Origin: Cordilura impudica
Lineage: Eukaryota; Arthropoda; Insecta; Diptera; Scathophagidae
DNA: 64,000 nucleotides
Assembly: GCA_963682025.1 (NCBI GenBank)
Contig: OY821522.1
Location: 25,272,490-25,336,489 of the forward strand
Reading direction: 5' to 3'
In this document: positions 1 to 11,560 of the stretch, piece by piece
Layout: the number at the start of each line of letters is the position of its first letter
Position numbering within the stretch: the first letter of the stretch is position 1
Notes under the pieces: generated by a model
What the model saw: only the letters and a program-made list of their open reading frames with translations
Databases searched by the model: none
Told to the model about the DNA's origin: nothing
Translations under genes and position numbers: made by a program

Positions 1-1342
1 TAATTTATGTTTGTCTAAATTTTTTGAAAGCAAATTATGCAAAAATTAATATTCTTCTGAAATTACAATGTAATTTAATTAAGCAAAGTCAGAATAATTT
101 AAATTTGAAATTTAATATTGCACTATTTTTTCAAGTGCTTTTCAATACAGAGCTTTAAACGAAATCATACGTTGGACAACAACAAAATCCACATTGAAGA
201 TCTCTTTTTTCTCAAATATTTATCAAAAAAAGCATACTCTTTGGTAAGTGCTGGCCATCAGAGAACCTGAGCGAAAGCACTCCTAACAATTTAAAACAAT
301 TTTGAGATGAAAAACAAAGCAGACAAATGGAAAAGTTTAGTTTGATAAAAGGAGTATGTATGCATATCGGACGACGTTCAATGAGAAAAATAAAAATGTT
401 TAAAATTTCCTTCAATACTTTTTTTGCAGAATTTTTTCATTGACCAACAAAGGGAATTTAAAGAAGAATTTGAATAGATATTAGTTTTTTGATGCATTTT
501 TGCGTTCAACTTACTCCATATGTAACACGAAATCTGCATATGTAGTGCTATTGTCGTTAGCAGTGCTGCTAATTTTGACAACTTATTTTAATTTCGACGA
601 TTTTTCAGTTTGTTAAAATGATTCTTTAAATTTGTTAAAATGATGATTGAAGATTTTAAATTTTCAGTAGTATAAAAATTAGGATTTCAAGGGTTAACAA
701 TTAATGTGTTGTAAATCGAAAATTGATATTTTTAGTTCAGTGTAAATGTAAATTACAAAATATGTATAGATTTAATTCTGGGTCAAGTCGTTTCAAAACG
801 GAAAACCTTGAATAGCATCTATCTCCATTTAAGATTTAAGTTTTAATTACGGCTATACTTTAAACCTATATTATATGTTTCACCTATAGATACATATCAA
901 TAAAATTATTTAGTTGATTACTGTGTTAAATTTTTTTCGTTGAAATTTCACCACTAATACATTTTTATATATAGAAATAAACAATGGTGTAGTAATATTC
1001 GTAATATGAATGATATAAAGAAATTTTATTGCTTCCTTTTGTAATATTTTTTCGAGTTTTATAAGCGGTAAAATTTTCTTGTCAATTTCTTGTTTTAAAA
1101 ATGACAATTTTGACGATTTAGTTTCCAAAATTGTAGATTTTCAGAAGATTTTATTAGCAGCACTGGTCGGTAACAAAGAAGAGAGAAAATTGTGTGTGGG
1201 TTTGTATAAAATGAGAAAGATAAAATGTTGTTTGTGTATTTCGCATAGCTTTGTACGGAGTGCTATGTGTGTGTATTATTTCAGCGTTACAGAATCAGTC
1301 AGTCAGTCAGTGAGTCAGGGATCAGCGTAAATATATATAAGA
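1..1342 (-). mobile_element. Helitron family H1, 5'-terminal part (copy H1a)
   Basis: The minus strand reads from 1342 leftwards with a TC 5' terminus (GA at 1341-1342 on the plus strand) preceded by A, the usual A|T Helitron target. The first ~60 bases, including repeated CTGACT units, match the 5' end of the copy that starts at 7733. The whole interval is the near-exact reverse complement of 7733-9074, so the element continues beyond the left window edge. No coding capacity was recognised; the small open frames here appear in both copies and look fortuitous. The 3' end is outside the window. Confidence 0.75.
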
Positions 1343-1590
1343 TGTTTAATTTATAGCAGATTCAACTGTTTTGCGTAATTTAGTTTATCAAGTTTTCGAA
1401 ATATTCTCAACATTTTTGGTTTCTTTTAAACAAATATTCTCTGTGTACCTATTAAAAATATATATATATGAATTTCAAAAGGCAATGCGACATAGACCTG
1501 CTTTGTTCAAAAGCTTTCATAAGACTGAATGAAGTTGTTGTTTAGTTTTACTCTTTGATGAGTATTTTTGTTTTCGTTCGGCTGTATAGA

Positions 1591-1914
1591 AGTTAACGAC
1601 ATAAATATTTAAAAATAATTAAAACAACATTGCTGACAATTCGTCTGCAATATTGTGCAAAAACATAAAAAAAAACACACAGCGCGTGTAAGCGCAACGT
1701 TTAGTCAACAAAACAAATACGAACAGCGCGTGTTGGCAGAATGGTAACATCAGCAGTTTTTGTGGTTTTATTTGGCCACAACAATTATTTTAAGTTAGTT
1801 AATATTGTAATGTGGTAGTGAATAAGTTGGTTTTAAAAAAGTAAAAATATTTTGTTAAGGAAAATAAAAAAAGACTTTTATTTTAATGAATAAGAAATTA
1901 AAGTAAGTCTAACT
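1591..1914 (+). repeat. E1 5' LTR (324 bp)
   Basis: A direct repeat of 12776-13097, starting AGTTAACGAC and ending AAGTCTAACT. It differs from the 3' copy by about one base change and a 2-base A-run indel. A polyadenylation-like run rich in AATAAA-type sequence lies near its end. The LTR ends right at the primer-binding site. Confidence 0.9.
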
Positions 1915-1925
1915 GGCGCCCAATT
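1914..1925 (+). other. E1 primer-binding site (tRNA-Lys type)
   Basis: TGGCGCCCAATT directly follows the 5' LTR and shares its first T with the LTR end. The first ten bases, TGGCGCCCAA, match the known tRNA-Lys-type PBS of Drosophila gypsy; the match then stops. The tRNA assignment rests on family knowledge. Confidence 0.75.
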
Positions 1926-3032
1926 AAAAAAGTCGCGTCCGTCTTCTAATTAAGCAGTGAAACAAGTGTGTCCACAAAGATCCTGAAGCAGCATAAAGTG
2001 GCTCATCGTTTTAATGCAACGCCCTAAAGTAGTGCGACAATAGAAGCCATCAAGGAAGCGACAAACATCAGCGTGAAGGACCCTTAGTAACCTTAGAGGA
2101 AAAAAAGGACAACTCCCAGCGCCGAGACATGCACATACTGATATTAATGTAAGAACTCCATTTTTATTATTCAGTGTATTTATTGTGAATTATTATAGGC
2201 TACTAAATTTAAAGTAATAAGTGAATTAAATTTTTAAATTTGAAAAATTAAAACAATTTTTGAAAAAATTAAATTCGAAGAAAAATTTGAAACAATTAAA
2301 ATAAGTGAATTAAATTTTTAAATTTGAAAAATTAAAACACTTTTTGAAAAAATTAAATTTGAAGAAAAATTTGAAACAATTAAAATAAGTGAATTAAATT
2401 TTTAAATTTGAAAAATTAAAACAATTTTTGAAAAAATTAAATTTGAAGAAAAATTTGAAACAATTAAAATAAGTGAATTAAATTTTTAAATTTGAAAAAT
2501 TAAAACAATTTTTGAAAAAATTAAATTTGAAGAAAAATTTGAAACAATTAAACTAAGTGAATTAAATTTTTAAATTTGAAAAATTAAAATAATTAAAAAA
2601 AAAAAAAATTAAATTTGAAGAAAAATTTAAAACAATTAAACTAAGTAAACTAAATTTGAAAAAATCAAATTTGGAGTAATTTTTAAATAATCAAATTTGA
2701 AGAAATATTTGAAGCAATTAATTTTGACTAAGTAAATTAAACTTGAAGAAATTAAATTTGAAGAAATTGAATTCAGGGTAATTTTATACTGACTAAGTTT
2801 TGAACAATTTGACAAAATTTTAAGTTTGAATCAACTTTGAAAAAATTAAAACCAAGTGAATTAAACATTGGAAAAACTAAATTTGAAACAACTAAACTTA
2901 TTGCAATTTTATTTTGAATCTTAAACAATTTTGCATTAAATTTGATCGGTTTTAGGACAGTTGAATATAAGGGCAATTTTATCGGACAAATTGTTACAAC
3001 GATATAAAAAATTTTTTTTCTGTTTCGACAAA
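1926..3032 (+). repeat. E1 leader with 84-bp tandem repeats
   Basis: This is the untranslated leader between PBS and gag. From about 2216 to 2640 an AT-rich unit is repeated roughly five times. The anchor GTGAAT recurs at 2221, 2305, 2389, 2473 and 2557, exactly 84 bp apart, and is followed by degenerate copies to about 2780. No ATG-initiated gene is evident. In gypsy this same position holds the Su(Hw) insulator array. I do not see the TGCATA core of that motif in these repeats, so only the location is comparable. Confidence 0.85.
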
Positions 3033-4391
3033 ATGTCAAACCCCAATAACCTGATAAGACCTAGTGTTTTGGACGCTGCAGGCGCTCCACCAATACAGCC
3101 AGACCGCATGGCACAACCACCACTACAGGCAAACTTGACACCGGAGTTAATAAATGCCTTTAGCGATATTGCTAGGAGAATAATACAGGAAAACCTCAAC
3201 CGTGACAACCTACTACTTAATGCTACAGACGAATTTATCAGGCCGGAACATCAGGGCCAACAAAACGATTTAGATAGAATACCAGACATCATACGCAGCC
3301 TTAGGGAATTTTCGGGAAACCCAGTAGAGTATAGCTCATGGAAAAAAAGCGTAGACCGCGTGCTCGGAATATACGGGAACACTAGAGGTACACCGAAATA
3401 CTTCGGCATACTAAACGTTATTAGGAACAAAACCGTAGGCAACGCTGACGCAGTCCTTGAGTCATACAATACCCCACTAGACTGGAAAGCGATTTCACAC
3501 TGTCTTGCACTGCATTATGCTGACAAACGTGACATTACAACCCTTGAATGTCAACTTACATCATTGACGCAAGGAAGGAGTTCTATCTCCCAGTTTTATC
3601 AGGAAGTTTATAACCACTTGTCACTAATATTGAATAAATTATCAAGTCTGGAAATGGGACAAGAAGCAATGCAACTTCTCACGCAAACATATAGAAACAA
3701 GGCTCTGGACACATTCGTTAGAGGCCTAAATGGCGATCTTCCTAGACTTTTGGGCATGAGGGAACCATCTGATTTACCTCAGGCATTACACTTGTGTATG
3801 AAATTAGAAAACCAAGGATTCAGGACACAATACTTGAGCCATAGAAATAGTCAACACCAATCACCTCAAATACACCCTAGAAAACAGCAATTTCCAAGAC
3901 AACAATTTTACCCACAAATAGCATATTTTCCCCAAGCAGTACAAAGTCAATCATTTAGAGATGATGCTTTTAGAAGACAACCATCAAATCCAAATTTTTA
4001 CAATCAATCATTTAACAGACAACATTTTCCACAAAATCCGAACTATACCTATAGACATCAAAACTTTAATAACAATATGCAACCCCCAAGACCAATAGGC
4101 CCAAAACCGTTACCTAAACTGGTACCCATGGAAATAGATAATTCTATGCAGACAAGGAGAAGAGATTACATGAATAGACCAAATTTTAACGCATTTTCGG
4201 GAAAACGCCCACCGGCACCATCAAACCAATTCAATAATTTTTCGAATAAGGCTCAGAGAATTAACCACATAGCTCAGGAAGAACCCGAGGAACAGACTTG
4301 GGAGGGTTATTATAATAACTACGAACAACAGGAGGAGACTAACCATGAGGACGATTGCAATCAATTTGCGGACGTCCATTTTTTAGATTAA
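3033..4391 (+). CDS. gag: E1 Gag
   Basis: This is the structural Gag polyprotein. The first true ATG is at 3033; the frame is open from 2961 but has no ATG before it. The frame encodes 452 residues with no internal stop. The middle (about residues 90-270) has the capsid-like helical pattern of errantivirus Gag, with SSWKKSVDRVLGIY and TFVRGLNGDLPRLLG stretches. The C-terminal third is rich in N, Q, R, P and F and has no CCHC zinc knuckle, as in other insect errantiviruses. Its end overlaps the pol frame, which lies in the -1 frame, so Pol would need a -1 frameshift. Confidence 0.85.
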   Translation: MSNPNNLIRPSVLDAAGAPPIQPDRMAQPPLQANLTPELINAFSDIARRIIQENLNRDNLLLNATDEFIRPEHQGQQNDLDRIPDIIRSLREFSGNPVEYSSWKKSVDRVLGIYGNTRGTPKYFGILNVIRNKTVGNADAVLESYNTPLDWKAISHCLALHYADKRDITTLECQLTSLTQGRSSISQFYQEVYNHLSLILNKLSSLEMGQEAMQLLTQTYRNKALDTFVRGLNGDLPRLLGMREPSDLPQALHLCMKLENQGFRTQYLSHRNSQHQSPQIHPRKQQFPRQQFYPQIAYFPQAVQSQSFRDDAFRRQPSNPNFYNQSFNRQHFPQNPNYTYRHQNFNNNMQPPRPIGPKPLPKLVPMEIDNSMQTRRRDYMNRPNFNAFSGKRPPAPSNQFNNFSNKAQRINHIAQEEPEEQTWEGYYNNYEQQEETNHEDDCNQFADVHFLD

Positions 4392-6010
4392 CTCCCTCAT
4401 CACTTCCTTACTTTGAGTGTAGAACGAGTGATGGGAAAATTTTAAAGTTTTTAATAGATACCGGATCGAATAAAAACTACATTCAACCTTCTTTAGCGAA
4501 ACACCCGAAACCAAACGAAAACATATTTTTTGCGAATTCAATAGGTGGCAAAACTAGAATTTCGCACTACATCGAACTAAATCTTTTTGGACTTAGAGAC
4601 AAAGCACTTAAGTTTTTCATTTTACCAACACTCAAATCCTTTGACGCCATTATTGGCAATGACACTTTGAAACACCTTAAGGCAGTCATCTATACCTCCA
4701 ACGCTTATATGCTCATAGAGAACAGGATTAAAGTACCCATTAAACAACGAGTGTCGAAAACTGTGTACAACATCGACGCAAAAATCGAACACTTAACTTT
4801 AGAGCAAAAAAATAATATGAAATTACTGCTACACCAGTTCCCAACACTACTTGCTGACCCGGACAAGAAACTCACTTACACAACAACAGTTGTCGGCGAA
4901 ATTAGAACTTCTACGGATACGCCAATTTATACAAGATACTATCCATACCCAATGTCGCTAAAATCCGAAGTGGAGGACCAAATTAACAAACTTCTCGAAG
5001 ATGGAATTATTCGACCATCGCGATCCCCATACAACTCACCCGTATGGATTGTAAATACAAAACCAGACTCTGAGGGAAATGAACAGTATAGACTAGTAAT
5101 TGACTATAGGAAGTTAAACTCGGTAACGATTAGTGACCGATATCCGATTCCTGAAATTAATGAAGTCCTGGCACAATTGGGACGCAACAAGTTTCTCTCG
5201 GTTATTGATTTGAAAAGTGGATTTCACCAAATCCCGTTAAAAGAGTCAGACATAGAGAAAACCGCATTTTCTGTAAACAACGGAAAGTACGAGTTTACCA
5301 GACTTCCTTTCGGACTAAAAAATGCCCCCGCAATATTTCAAAGAGCGTTAGACGACATCCTGCGAATCTTTATAGGCAAAATTTGTTACGTCTACATTGA
5401 CGATGTTATAATTTTTGGCGAAACTGAACAAGAACACATGAAAAATTTAGAAACAATTTTTGAGGTGCTACAAAACGCAAATATGAAAATTCATCTAGAT
5501 AAATGTAACTTTTATGCAAAAGAAATTGAATTTTTAGGATTTATGGTAACAGCTGATGGAATAAGAGCAAATCCATCAAAAGTAGAAGCAATAGAAAAAG
5601 TTCCTATACCAGGAACCCTCAAAGAACTTAGATCATTCTTGGGAATGTCTGGATTTTACAGAGGTTTCATTAAGGACTATGCTAATTTAGCAAAACCGTT
5701 AACTCTCATTTTGAGAGGGGAGGAAGGACGATTGTCCAAGCGAATATCGGCAAAAAAAGAAATAACCCTCGACAATAGTGCAATAGAAGCTTTCAATAAA
5801 ATTAAAAGAACACTTACGTCGAACGAAGTAATGCTACAATACCCTGACTTTCAAAAAGAATTCCACCTAACTACTGACGCTTCCAATTATGCGATAGGCG
5901 CAGTACTAGAGCAAGATGGAAAACCAATCATATTTAAAGAACACCTTCAAAGTGTGAAGAACATTATGCAACCAACGAATAAGAGATGCTCGCCATCATA
6001 TGGGCTTTGA
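4355..6010 (+). pseudogene. pol: E1 Pol part 1: protease and reverse transcriptase
   Basis: The frame opens in the -1 phase relative to gag and overlaps its end; there is no ATG at the start, so expression would be by frameshifting. Protease comes first, with the FLIDTGSN active-site motif. RT follows, with LVIDYRKLN, FTRLPFGLKNAP and the catalytic YIDDV box at about 5395. The start of RNase H (TTDASNYAIGAVL) follows. Breaks: the reading frame slips somewhere around 5930-5960, and in the correct downstream frame a TAA stop lies at 5980-5982. RT itself looks intact. The broken RNase H makes this copy defective. Confidence 0.85.
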
Positions 6011-6603
6011 AAACTTTACGAAGTTATCTCTACGGTCCAGTTGCCATAAAAATATTCACAGACCACCAACCCTTGACTCACGCACTCAGCAACAAGAACA
6101 GCAACAGCAAGCTGAAAAGATGGAAGGCAATATTAGAAGAATACAACTACGAACTTAAATACAAACCAGGCAGGACAAACGTTGTAGCAGACACACTTTC
6201 TAGAATTCCAGACAACAAACAGCAGATAAACTCAATGACAGCAGCACAACATAGCGACGATAGCTCTTCACAGAATCTGATACCATATACAGACGTACCA
6301 ATTAACGTTTTCAGAAACCAATTATTTATTTCAATAGGAGAATCAGCCTCTTATCAGTTTAAGATCATCTTCCCCACTTACCATAGACATATTATAGTTG
6401 AACGTCATTTTACTGAAGATAGCCTTACGAAAATCTTAAAGCGATACTTGAACCCCTCGGTGACCAACGGAATCTTTACTGATGACCGCATTTTAGGAAA
6501 AATTCAAACGATGTGTCCCTTGCATTTTAACCATTATAGGACCCGATACACTAGGAAAATTGTGGAAGATTTAATACAGAAACAGACCAAGAAGCCAAAA
6601 TAA
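5986..6603 (+). pseudogene. pol: E1 Pol part 2: RNase H C-terminal part and linker
   Basis: Continues Pol in a different frame, beginning just after the TAA at 5980-5982. The segment starts MLAIIWALKTLRSYLYG and includes IFTDHQPL and the VVADTLSR motif that closes the RNase H domain of gypsy elements. A linker of about 110 residues follows towards the integrase. The frame ends at 6601-6603, where a one-base slip leads into the integrase frame. The ATG at 5986 is an internal Met, not a natural start. Confidence 0.8.
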
Positions 6604-7523
6604 TTCAGGAACATAATAGAGCGCACAGAAATCCTCTTGAAAATAGGGCACAGCTATTGGAAAACTATTATTTTCCCCAAATGGGTGCGAAAACTAAAAA
6701 GGTCGCGAAACAGTGTAAAATATGTCAGGAAAATAAGTACGAAAGAAACCCCACAACACCCATCCTGCACGCTACTCCTATTCCGGATTATCCAGGACAA
6801 ATCGTACATATTGATATTTATCAGACCGATAAAAAAGTTGTTTTGACCGCCATAGATAAACTCACGAAGTACGCTCAGGCTAAACTTATAAAATCAAGAG
6901 CTACAGAAGATGTAAGATTACCATTAGAGGAACTAATAATAAACTTCGGTATGCCTAAGAAAATTGTCATAGACAATGAAAAATCATTGAGTTCAGCTCC
7001 AATAACGTTTATGCACGAAAATCAATACGGCATCCAGATATTTAAGACACCCCCATACACAAGTACAGTTAACGGACAAATAGAACGTTTTCACTCCACC
7101 CTTTCCGAAATGATGCGTTGCGTAAAAGCTGAAAATACACGTATAAATTTTGAGGAATTACTCTATAGATCTTTATACAAATATAACCACTCAATACACT
7201 CGACGATTAAAAGGAAACCAATAGAGGCATTTTTCGGACGAAACAAGAGTACTGACCCAAAACAGATAGAAAGAGATAGGTTGGACAATGTAGAGAAGAT
7301 CATTGACAAGCAAAATAAAGATCTCGAAATTCATAATAAAAAAAGAACATCTCCCGCTAGTTATAACCCGAACGATACTGTTTATGTGAAAATAAATAAA
7401 AGACTAGGCAGTAAACTAACACCTAGGTATAAAAAGGAGAAAGTTAAAGAGGACAAAGGAGATACAATATTGACAGAATCCGGACGTATAGTTCATAAAT
7501 CTCACATAAAAAATAGTCATTAG
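6603..7523 (+). pseudogene. pol: E1 Pol part 3: integrase
   Basis: The integrase C-terminal to RNase H is in a shifted frame. The HHCC zinc-binding module is visible: two His as HNRAH near 6612, then CKIC near 6718. Catalytic residues follow: HIDIYQ (first Asp), VIDNEKS (second Asp) and NGQIERFHS (Glu). A C-terminal tail rich in K and R ends at a TAG at 7521-7523. The domain itself has no stop, but it is cut off from the rest of Pol by the frameshift near 6600. The 209 bases between here and the Helitron at 7733 carry no recognised gene. Confidence 0.85.
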
Positions 7524-9315
7524 AAAATAGTAATAAATAGAAAAAAAAGGGAAACGTATAAAGAATTATCGAACAATATGCCATAGGCATACGATTTAGT
7601 AACTAATAATGTAGAATCTTAATATTAAAAACACGTACACGTAGTATTGTATTAAATGAAATTGAAAAAAAAGGAGAAAGGAGAAAACTAAAGCTATCGA
7701 ATAATAATGTAAAACAATAAATATGAAAATAATCTTATATATATTTACGCTGATCCCTGACTCACTGACTGACTGACTGATTCTGTAACGCTGAAATAAT
7801 ACACACACATAGCACTCCGTACAAAGCTATGCGAAATACACAAACAAAATTTTATCTTTCTCATTTTATACAAACCCACACACAATTTTCTCTCTTCTTT
7901 GTTACCGACCAGTGCTACTAATAAAATCTTCTGAAAATCTACAATTTTGGAAACTAAATCGTCAAAATTGTCATTTTTAAAACAAGAAATTGACAAGAAA
8001 ATTTTACCGCTTATAAAACTCGAAAAAATATTACAAAAGGAAGCAATAAAATTTCTTTATATCATTCATATTACGAATATTACTACAGCATTGTTTATTT
8101 CTATATATAAAAATGTATTAGTGGTGAAATTTCAACGAAAAAAATTTAACACAGTAATCAACTAAATAATTTTATTGATATGTATCTATAGGTGAAACAT
8201 ATTATATAGGTTTAAAGTATAGCCGTAATTAAAACTTAAATCTTAAATGGAGATAGATGCTAATCAAGGTTTTCCGTTTTGAAACGACTTGACCCAGAAT
8301 TAAATCTATACATATTTTGTAATTTACATTTACACTGAACTAAAAATATCAATTTTCGATTTACAACCCATTAATTGTTAACCCTTGAAATCCTAATTTT
8401 TATACTACTGAAAATTTAAAATCTTCAATCATCATTTTAACAAATTTAAAGAATCATTTTAACAAACTGAAAAATCGTCGAAATTAAAATAAGTTGTCAA
8501 AATTAGCAGCACTGCTAACGACAATAGCACTACATATGCAGATTTCGTGTTACATATGGAATAAGTTGAACGCAAAAATGCATCAAAAAACTAATATCTA
8601 TTCAAATTCTTCTTTAAATTCCCTTTGTTGGTCAATGAAAAAATTCTGCAAAAAAAAGTATTGAAGGAAATTTTAAACATTTTTATTTTTCTCATTTAAC
8701 GTCGTCCGATATGCATACATACTCCATTTATCAAACTAAACTTTTCCATTTGTCTGCTTTGTTTTTCATCTCAAAATTGTTTTAAATTGTTAGGAGTGCT
8801 TTCGCTCAGGTTCTCTGATGGCCAGCACTTACCAAAGAGTATGCTTTTTTTGATAAATATTTGAGAAAAAAGAGATCTTCAATGTGGATTTTGTTGTTGT
8901 CCAACCTATGATTTCGTTTAAAGCTCTGTATTGAAAAGCACTTGAAAAAATAGTGCAATATTAAATTTCAAATTTAAATTATTCTGACTTTGCTTAATTA
9001 AATTACATTGTAATTTCAGAAGAATATTAATTTTTGCATAATTTGCTTTCAAAAAATTTAGACAAACATAAATTACGTAAATAGGTATATTTAAGATTTT
9101 AATTTGAATAATTTATTGAAATTATCATAGAAGAATTAAAGGCGATTTGGAATAATAATTTAGTTTTTTAAGTAAAACTAATACGCCCTTATTTTTTTTT
9201 TTTTTTTGATTTATAGATAACTGGAAAAAATGTTCGCTTTTTACAGTTCAAATTTATGATGATATATGAAATATTTTTTTCTCTTTTTTGTAGGTGTATT
9301 GGTGTTTGCACTTCC

Positions 9316-9925
9316 TTAAGGGGTGGTAGGTTTTAAAAACTTTTTTTGCATTTCTCTTTCTGAATGCACAACATATCGAAGGTGTTGTGTCAAAATTTTA
9401 AGTAAATCAGAGCAAAACTTAAGAAGATACAGCGTTTCCAGCGACCGGCCTCATATGGTATATAGTATATAAATCATAGTATATAAATTCGAAGTCCGTC
9501 AACATCATAACTCAAAATCTACTTGACCGATTCTTTTGCAATTTTAGACACTATATCTACACATAAATCATCGCGTAACAAATTCCCGAAATTGTATAGC
9601 AAAAATCGTTTTTCACTGCCAAAAAAAAAAAAAAAAATAAAAAAATTGAAAAAACTCTTCGTCACCTTTGAAACGCGTTTCGATTTTTTTATTTCACATG
9701 ATCCGGTAACGAGTTATGTGTTCAGCGCAAAACAACAACACCTCCGAAGATTCGCTGTCACGGACTTATTTATTAAAATTTTTAATTGCAATTTTTTTCA
9801 AAGATTCTTCAAATACAATGCTATAACGTATATATGAAATAAATAATCCAACATTATTCATATCTTCAAAAAAGAATTATGAAAAAACGACTTTTTTTAA
9901 CTTTTCAAACCTTACCCCCCTTAAG
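9316..9925. repeat. MITE-like sequence with imperfect inverted ends
   Basis: The left end reads CTTAAGGGGTGGTAGGTTTT (9316-9335). The right end, about 9908-9925, is its imperfect inverse (AACCTTACCCCCCTTAAG). No transposase is encoded; the 104-residue open frame at 9523-9837 has no recognisable features. No clear target duplication was seen. It could be a diverged non-autonomous DNA transposon inside the Helitron. Confidence 0.4.
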
Positions 9926-9988
9926 AAACTTTTAGGAACCTTGCTCTAAAACGTTTTTTTTCTATGCTATTCTTTTTTTCTACAATAA

Positions 9989-10633
9989 AATGGAGTTAGG
10001 TTATAGCGAACTCGGCGGGACCGGCCAAATAGTTGCTTATAGACTAAATTCGTTATAACCGTTGTCTTTTTTTGATTTGTCCGAAAGGTTTAAAAAGTTT
10101 TTTTAATTGAATACGTTTATTTATGTTGGGGCATTTTAAAAAGTTATAAAACATAAATTAAATTACTAAAAAGATACATAATAATTGTTTGCCTTAATAA
10201 GACTAAAATTACCGAGTTTCTATCAAAATAAAATATTTTTATAAAATCATATGATATGAAAAACTCCTTATGTATAGAAGCAGAAAGTACAAAGCAAAGG
10301 TTGGCTACTGGCAAACTTTTACGAAAATATACATAAAAGGACCTTTTACAAAACTTCATTTGAAAATCGAAGTTTTCGTTTTGTATTAAAATTAAATGAA
10401 ATTAAAATTAAATTACATTGAAATTAATTTTTTTTAAATATATAAAATATACGAAAATTCTGATATGGAAAAAAAAATTTGTTTGTTAAAGTCAAAAGTT
10501 TGATATAACCACTGTTCGCTATAAGAGAAGCAATTTGTATGAAAAATGTGATTAAAACTCTTGGCACCGAAGAAATTCTTCGCTACAAACAAAAATTTAT
10601 TACAACCAGGGTTCGTTATAAGCAAACTCCATT
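9989..10633. repeat. MITE-like element with 23-bp inverted termini
   Basis: The termini at 9989-10011 and 10611-10633 are inverse copies with about three mismatches, sharing AATGGAGTT and TTATA.CGAAC blocks. A motif around ATAACC...TTCG.TATAAG recurs inside (near 10065, 10505 and 10605), so the ends may have expanded inwards. No coding sequence is seen. The superfamily is not assigned because no target duplication is clear. Confidence 0.5.
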
Positions 10634-10922
10634 GAATTAAATTTTAATAATTTTGGGAATCTCCAATCTCCTCACTTTACCCGGCCTTCCCACGTTCAAG
10701 TCAAATTGATCACACATACAATAGTCAAAAAATTGTTAAGCAACTGTCCCATTGAAAAATTGAAAGAGAGAATTGAAACGTATGATAGTTTAGTAAAAAA
10801 AAGTAAAAAAGTATGAGTGCATTACAACCTGAAAGCCAAAAATTTAATGTGTGAAGGCCGGGTAATATCTTAAATATATTCACGCTGATCCCTGACTCAT
10901 TGACTGACTGATTCTGTAACGC

Positions 10923-11160
10923 TGACCAAAATATTACGGTTCTAATTCCTAGGATTGATCTCGCCCCAACCGACACCACATTACCTTTCATATTAAAACG
11001 CCGCCAGTTTCCAGTAATTCCTGCATGCGCAATTACCATAAACAAGGCTCAAGGCCAGTCATTTGATTTGGCATTAATTTGGAGACCGAGGTATTTTCAC
11101 ACGGCCAACTGTATGTGGCTTTGTCACGATCAAAATTTGCAAGCAAGGAAAACTATTAAA
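10923..11160 (+). pseudogene. Helitron helicase C-terminal remnant
   Basis: Translation shows the last part of a PIF1-like Helitron helicase: LKRRQFPVIPACAITINKAQ (motif V region), then, after a frame slip near 11080, GQLYVALSRSKFASK (motif VI). Everything upstream, including Rep and the Walker A motif, is missing. It sits directly between a Helitron 5' end and 3' end, so it is a deletion derivative of an autonomous element. H2 at 48295-52279 carries the complementary N-terminal portion but is a different subfamily by its 5' end. Confidence 0.8.
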
Positions 11161-11404
11161 TGACCAACGATATTTCACACGAAATATAGTTTTTCAAGAG
11201 ATTCTAAATTGAAAAACTTTTTTGCCAAATATTTCTTATCTGTTATTATACTTATGTATATAATTTCTATAGACACAATCTTTTTTCACATGTACATATG
11301 TAACAATATAATTTTCAATTTACTACTATATTAAAAGAAATATAATTTAATATAAATTTTTCGTGTATTTAAATTTAAACTGTTTTATTCATAATTTTTA
11401 AACG

Positions 11405-11432
11405 GGCGCCTAGGCGCCACACAATTAACTAG
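11405..11432 (+). other. Helitron 3' terminus: hairpin plus CTAG
   Basis: The 14-base perfect palindrome GGCGCCTAGGCGCC (11405-11418) is followed by ten bases and CTAG (11429-11432), then T. This is the classic Helitron rolling-circle termination layout (hairpin 10-12 nt before CTRR, insertion next to T). Confidence 0.8.
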
Positions 11433-11560
11433 TAATCAAAATAAATATCGAGTACTAAGCCATAGGCTTACGATTTTAAACAGTACATTAGATAAGAACG
11501 TTAAATCTAAAAAATAAAAAAAAAAAAAATCCTTAGTTCACTTACAGACTTTTCACCTGT

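Larger units (their letters stand above)
7733..11432 (+). mobile_element. Helitron family H1, copy H1b, inserted in E1
   Basis: The 5' terminus TC at 7733-7734 is preceded by A. The 3' terminus is CTAG at 11429-11432, followed by T and preceded by a GC-rich palindrome at 11405-11418; these are the standard Helitron end features. Bases 7733-9074 are the near-identical inverse of 1-1342. The interior holds two MITE-like fold-backs (9316-9925, 9989-10633) and a second Helitron 5' end at 10868. No Rep domain is present, so the element is non-autonomous. It lies between integrase and env of E1, and the errantivirus resumes at 11433. Confidence 0.75.
10868..11432 (+). mobile_element. Inner Helitron (H1c): second 5' end sharing the 3' end of H1b
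   Basis: TC at 10868-10869, preceded by A, starts a ~50-bp block nearly the same as the H1b 5' end (TCTTA.ATATATT.ACGCTGA then CTGACT repeats and GATTCTGTAACGCTGA). A helicase remnant and the single 3' hairpin plus CTAG follow. Read alone it is a 565-bp non-autonomous Helitron. Read with 7733 it is the 3' part of a composite with two 5' ends. Confidence 0.65.

Noticed and set aside
910..1330. Open frames at 910-1128 and 1079-1330 (and the same at 7745-8165) as genes
   Set aside because: They overlap in opposite strands, have no domain features and recur only because the Helitron DNA is duplicated.
9523..9837. 104-residue ORF
   Set aside because: Low-complexity Lys/Phe-rich translation of A/T runs inside a MITE-like sequence.
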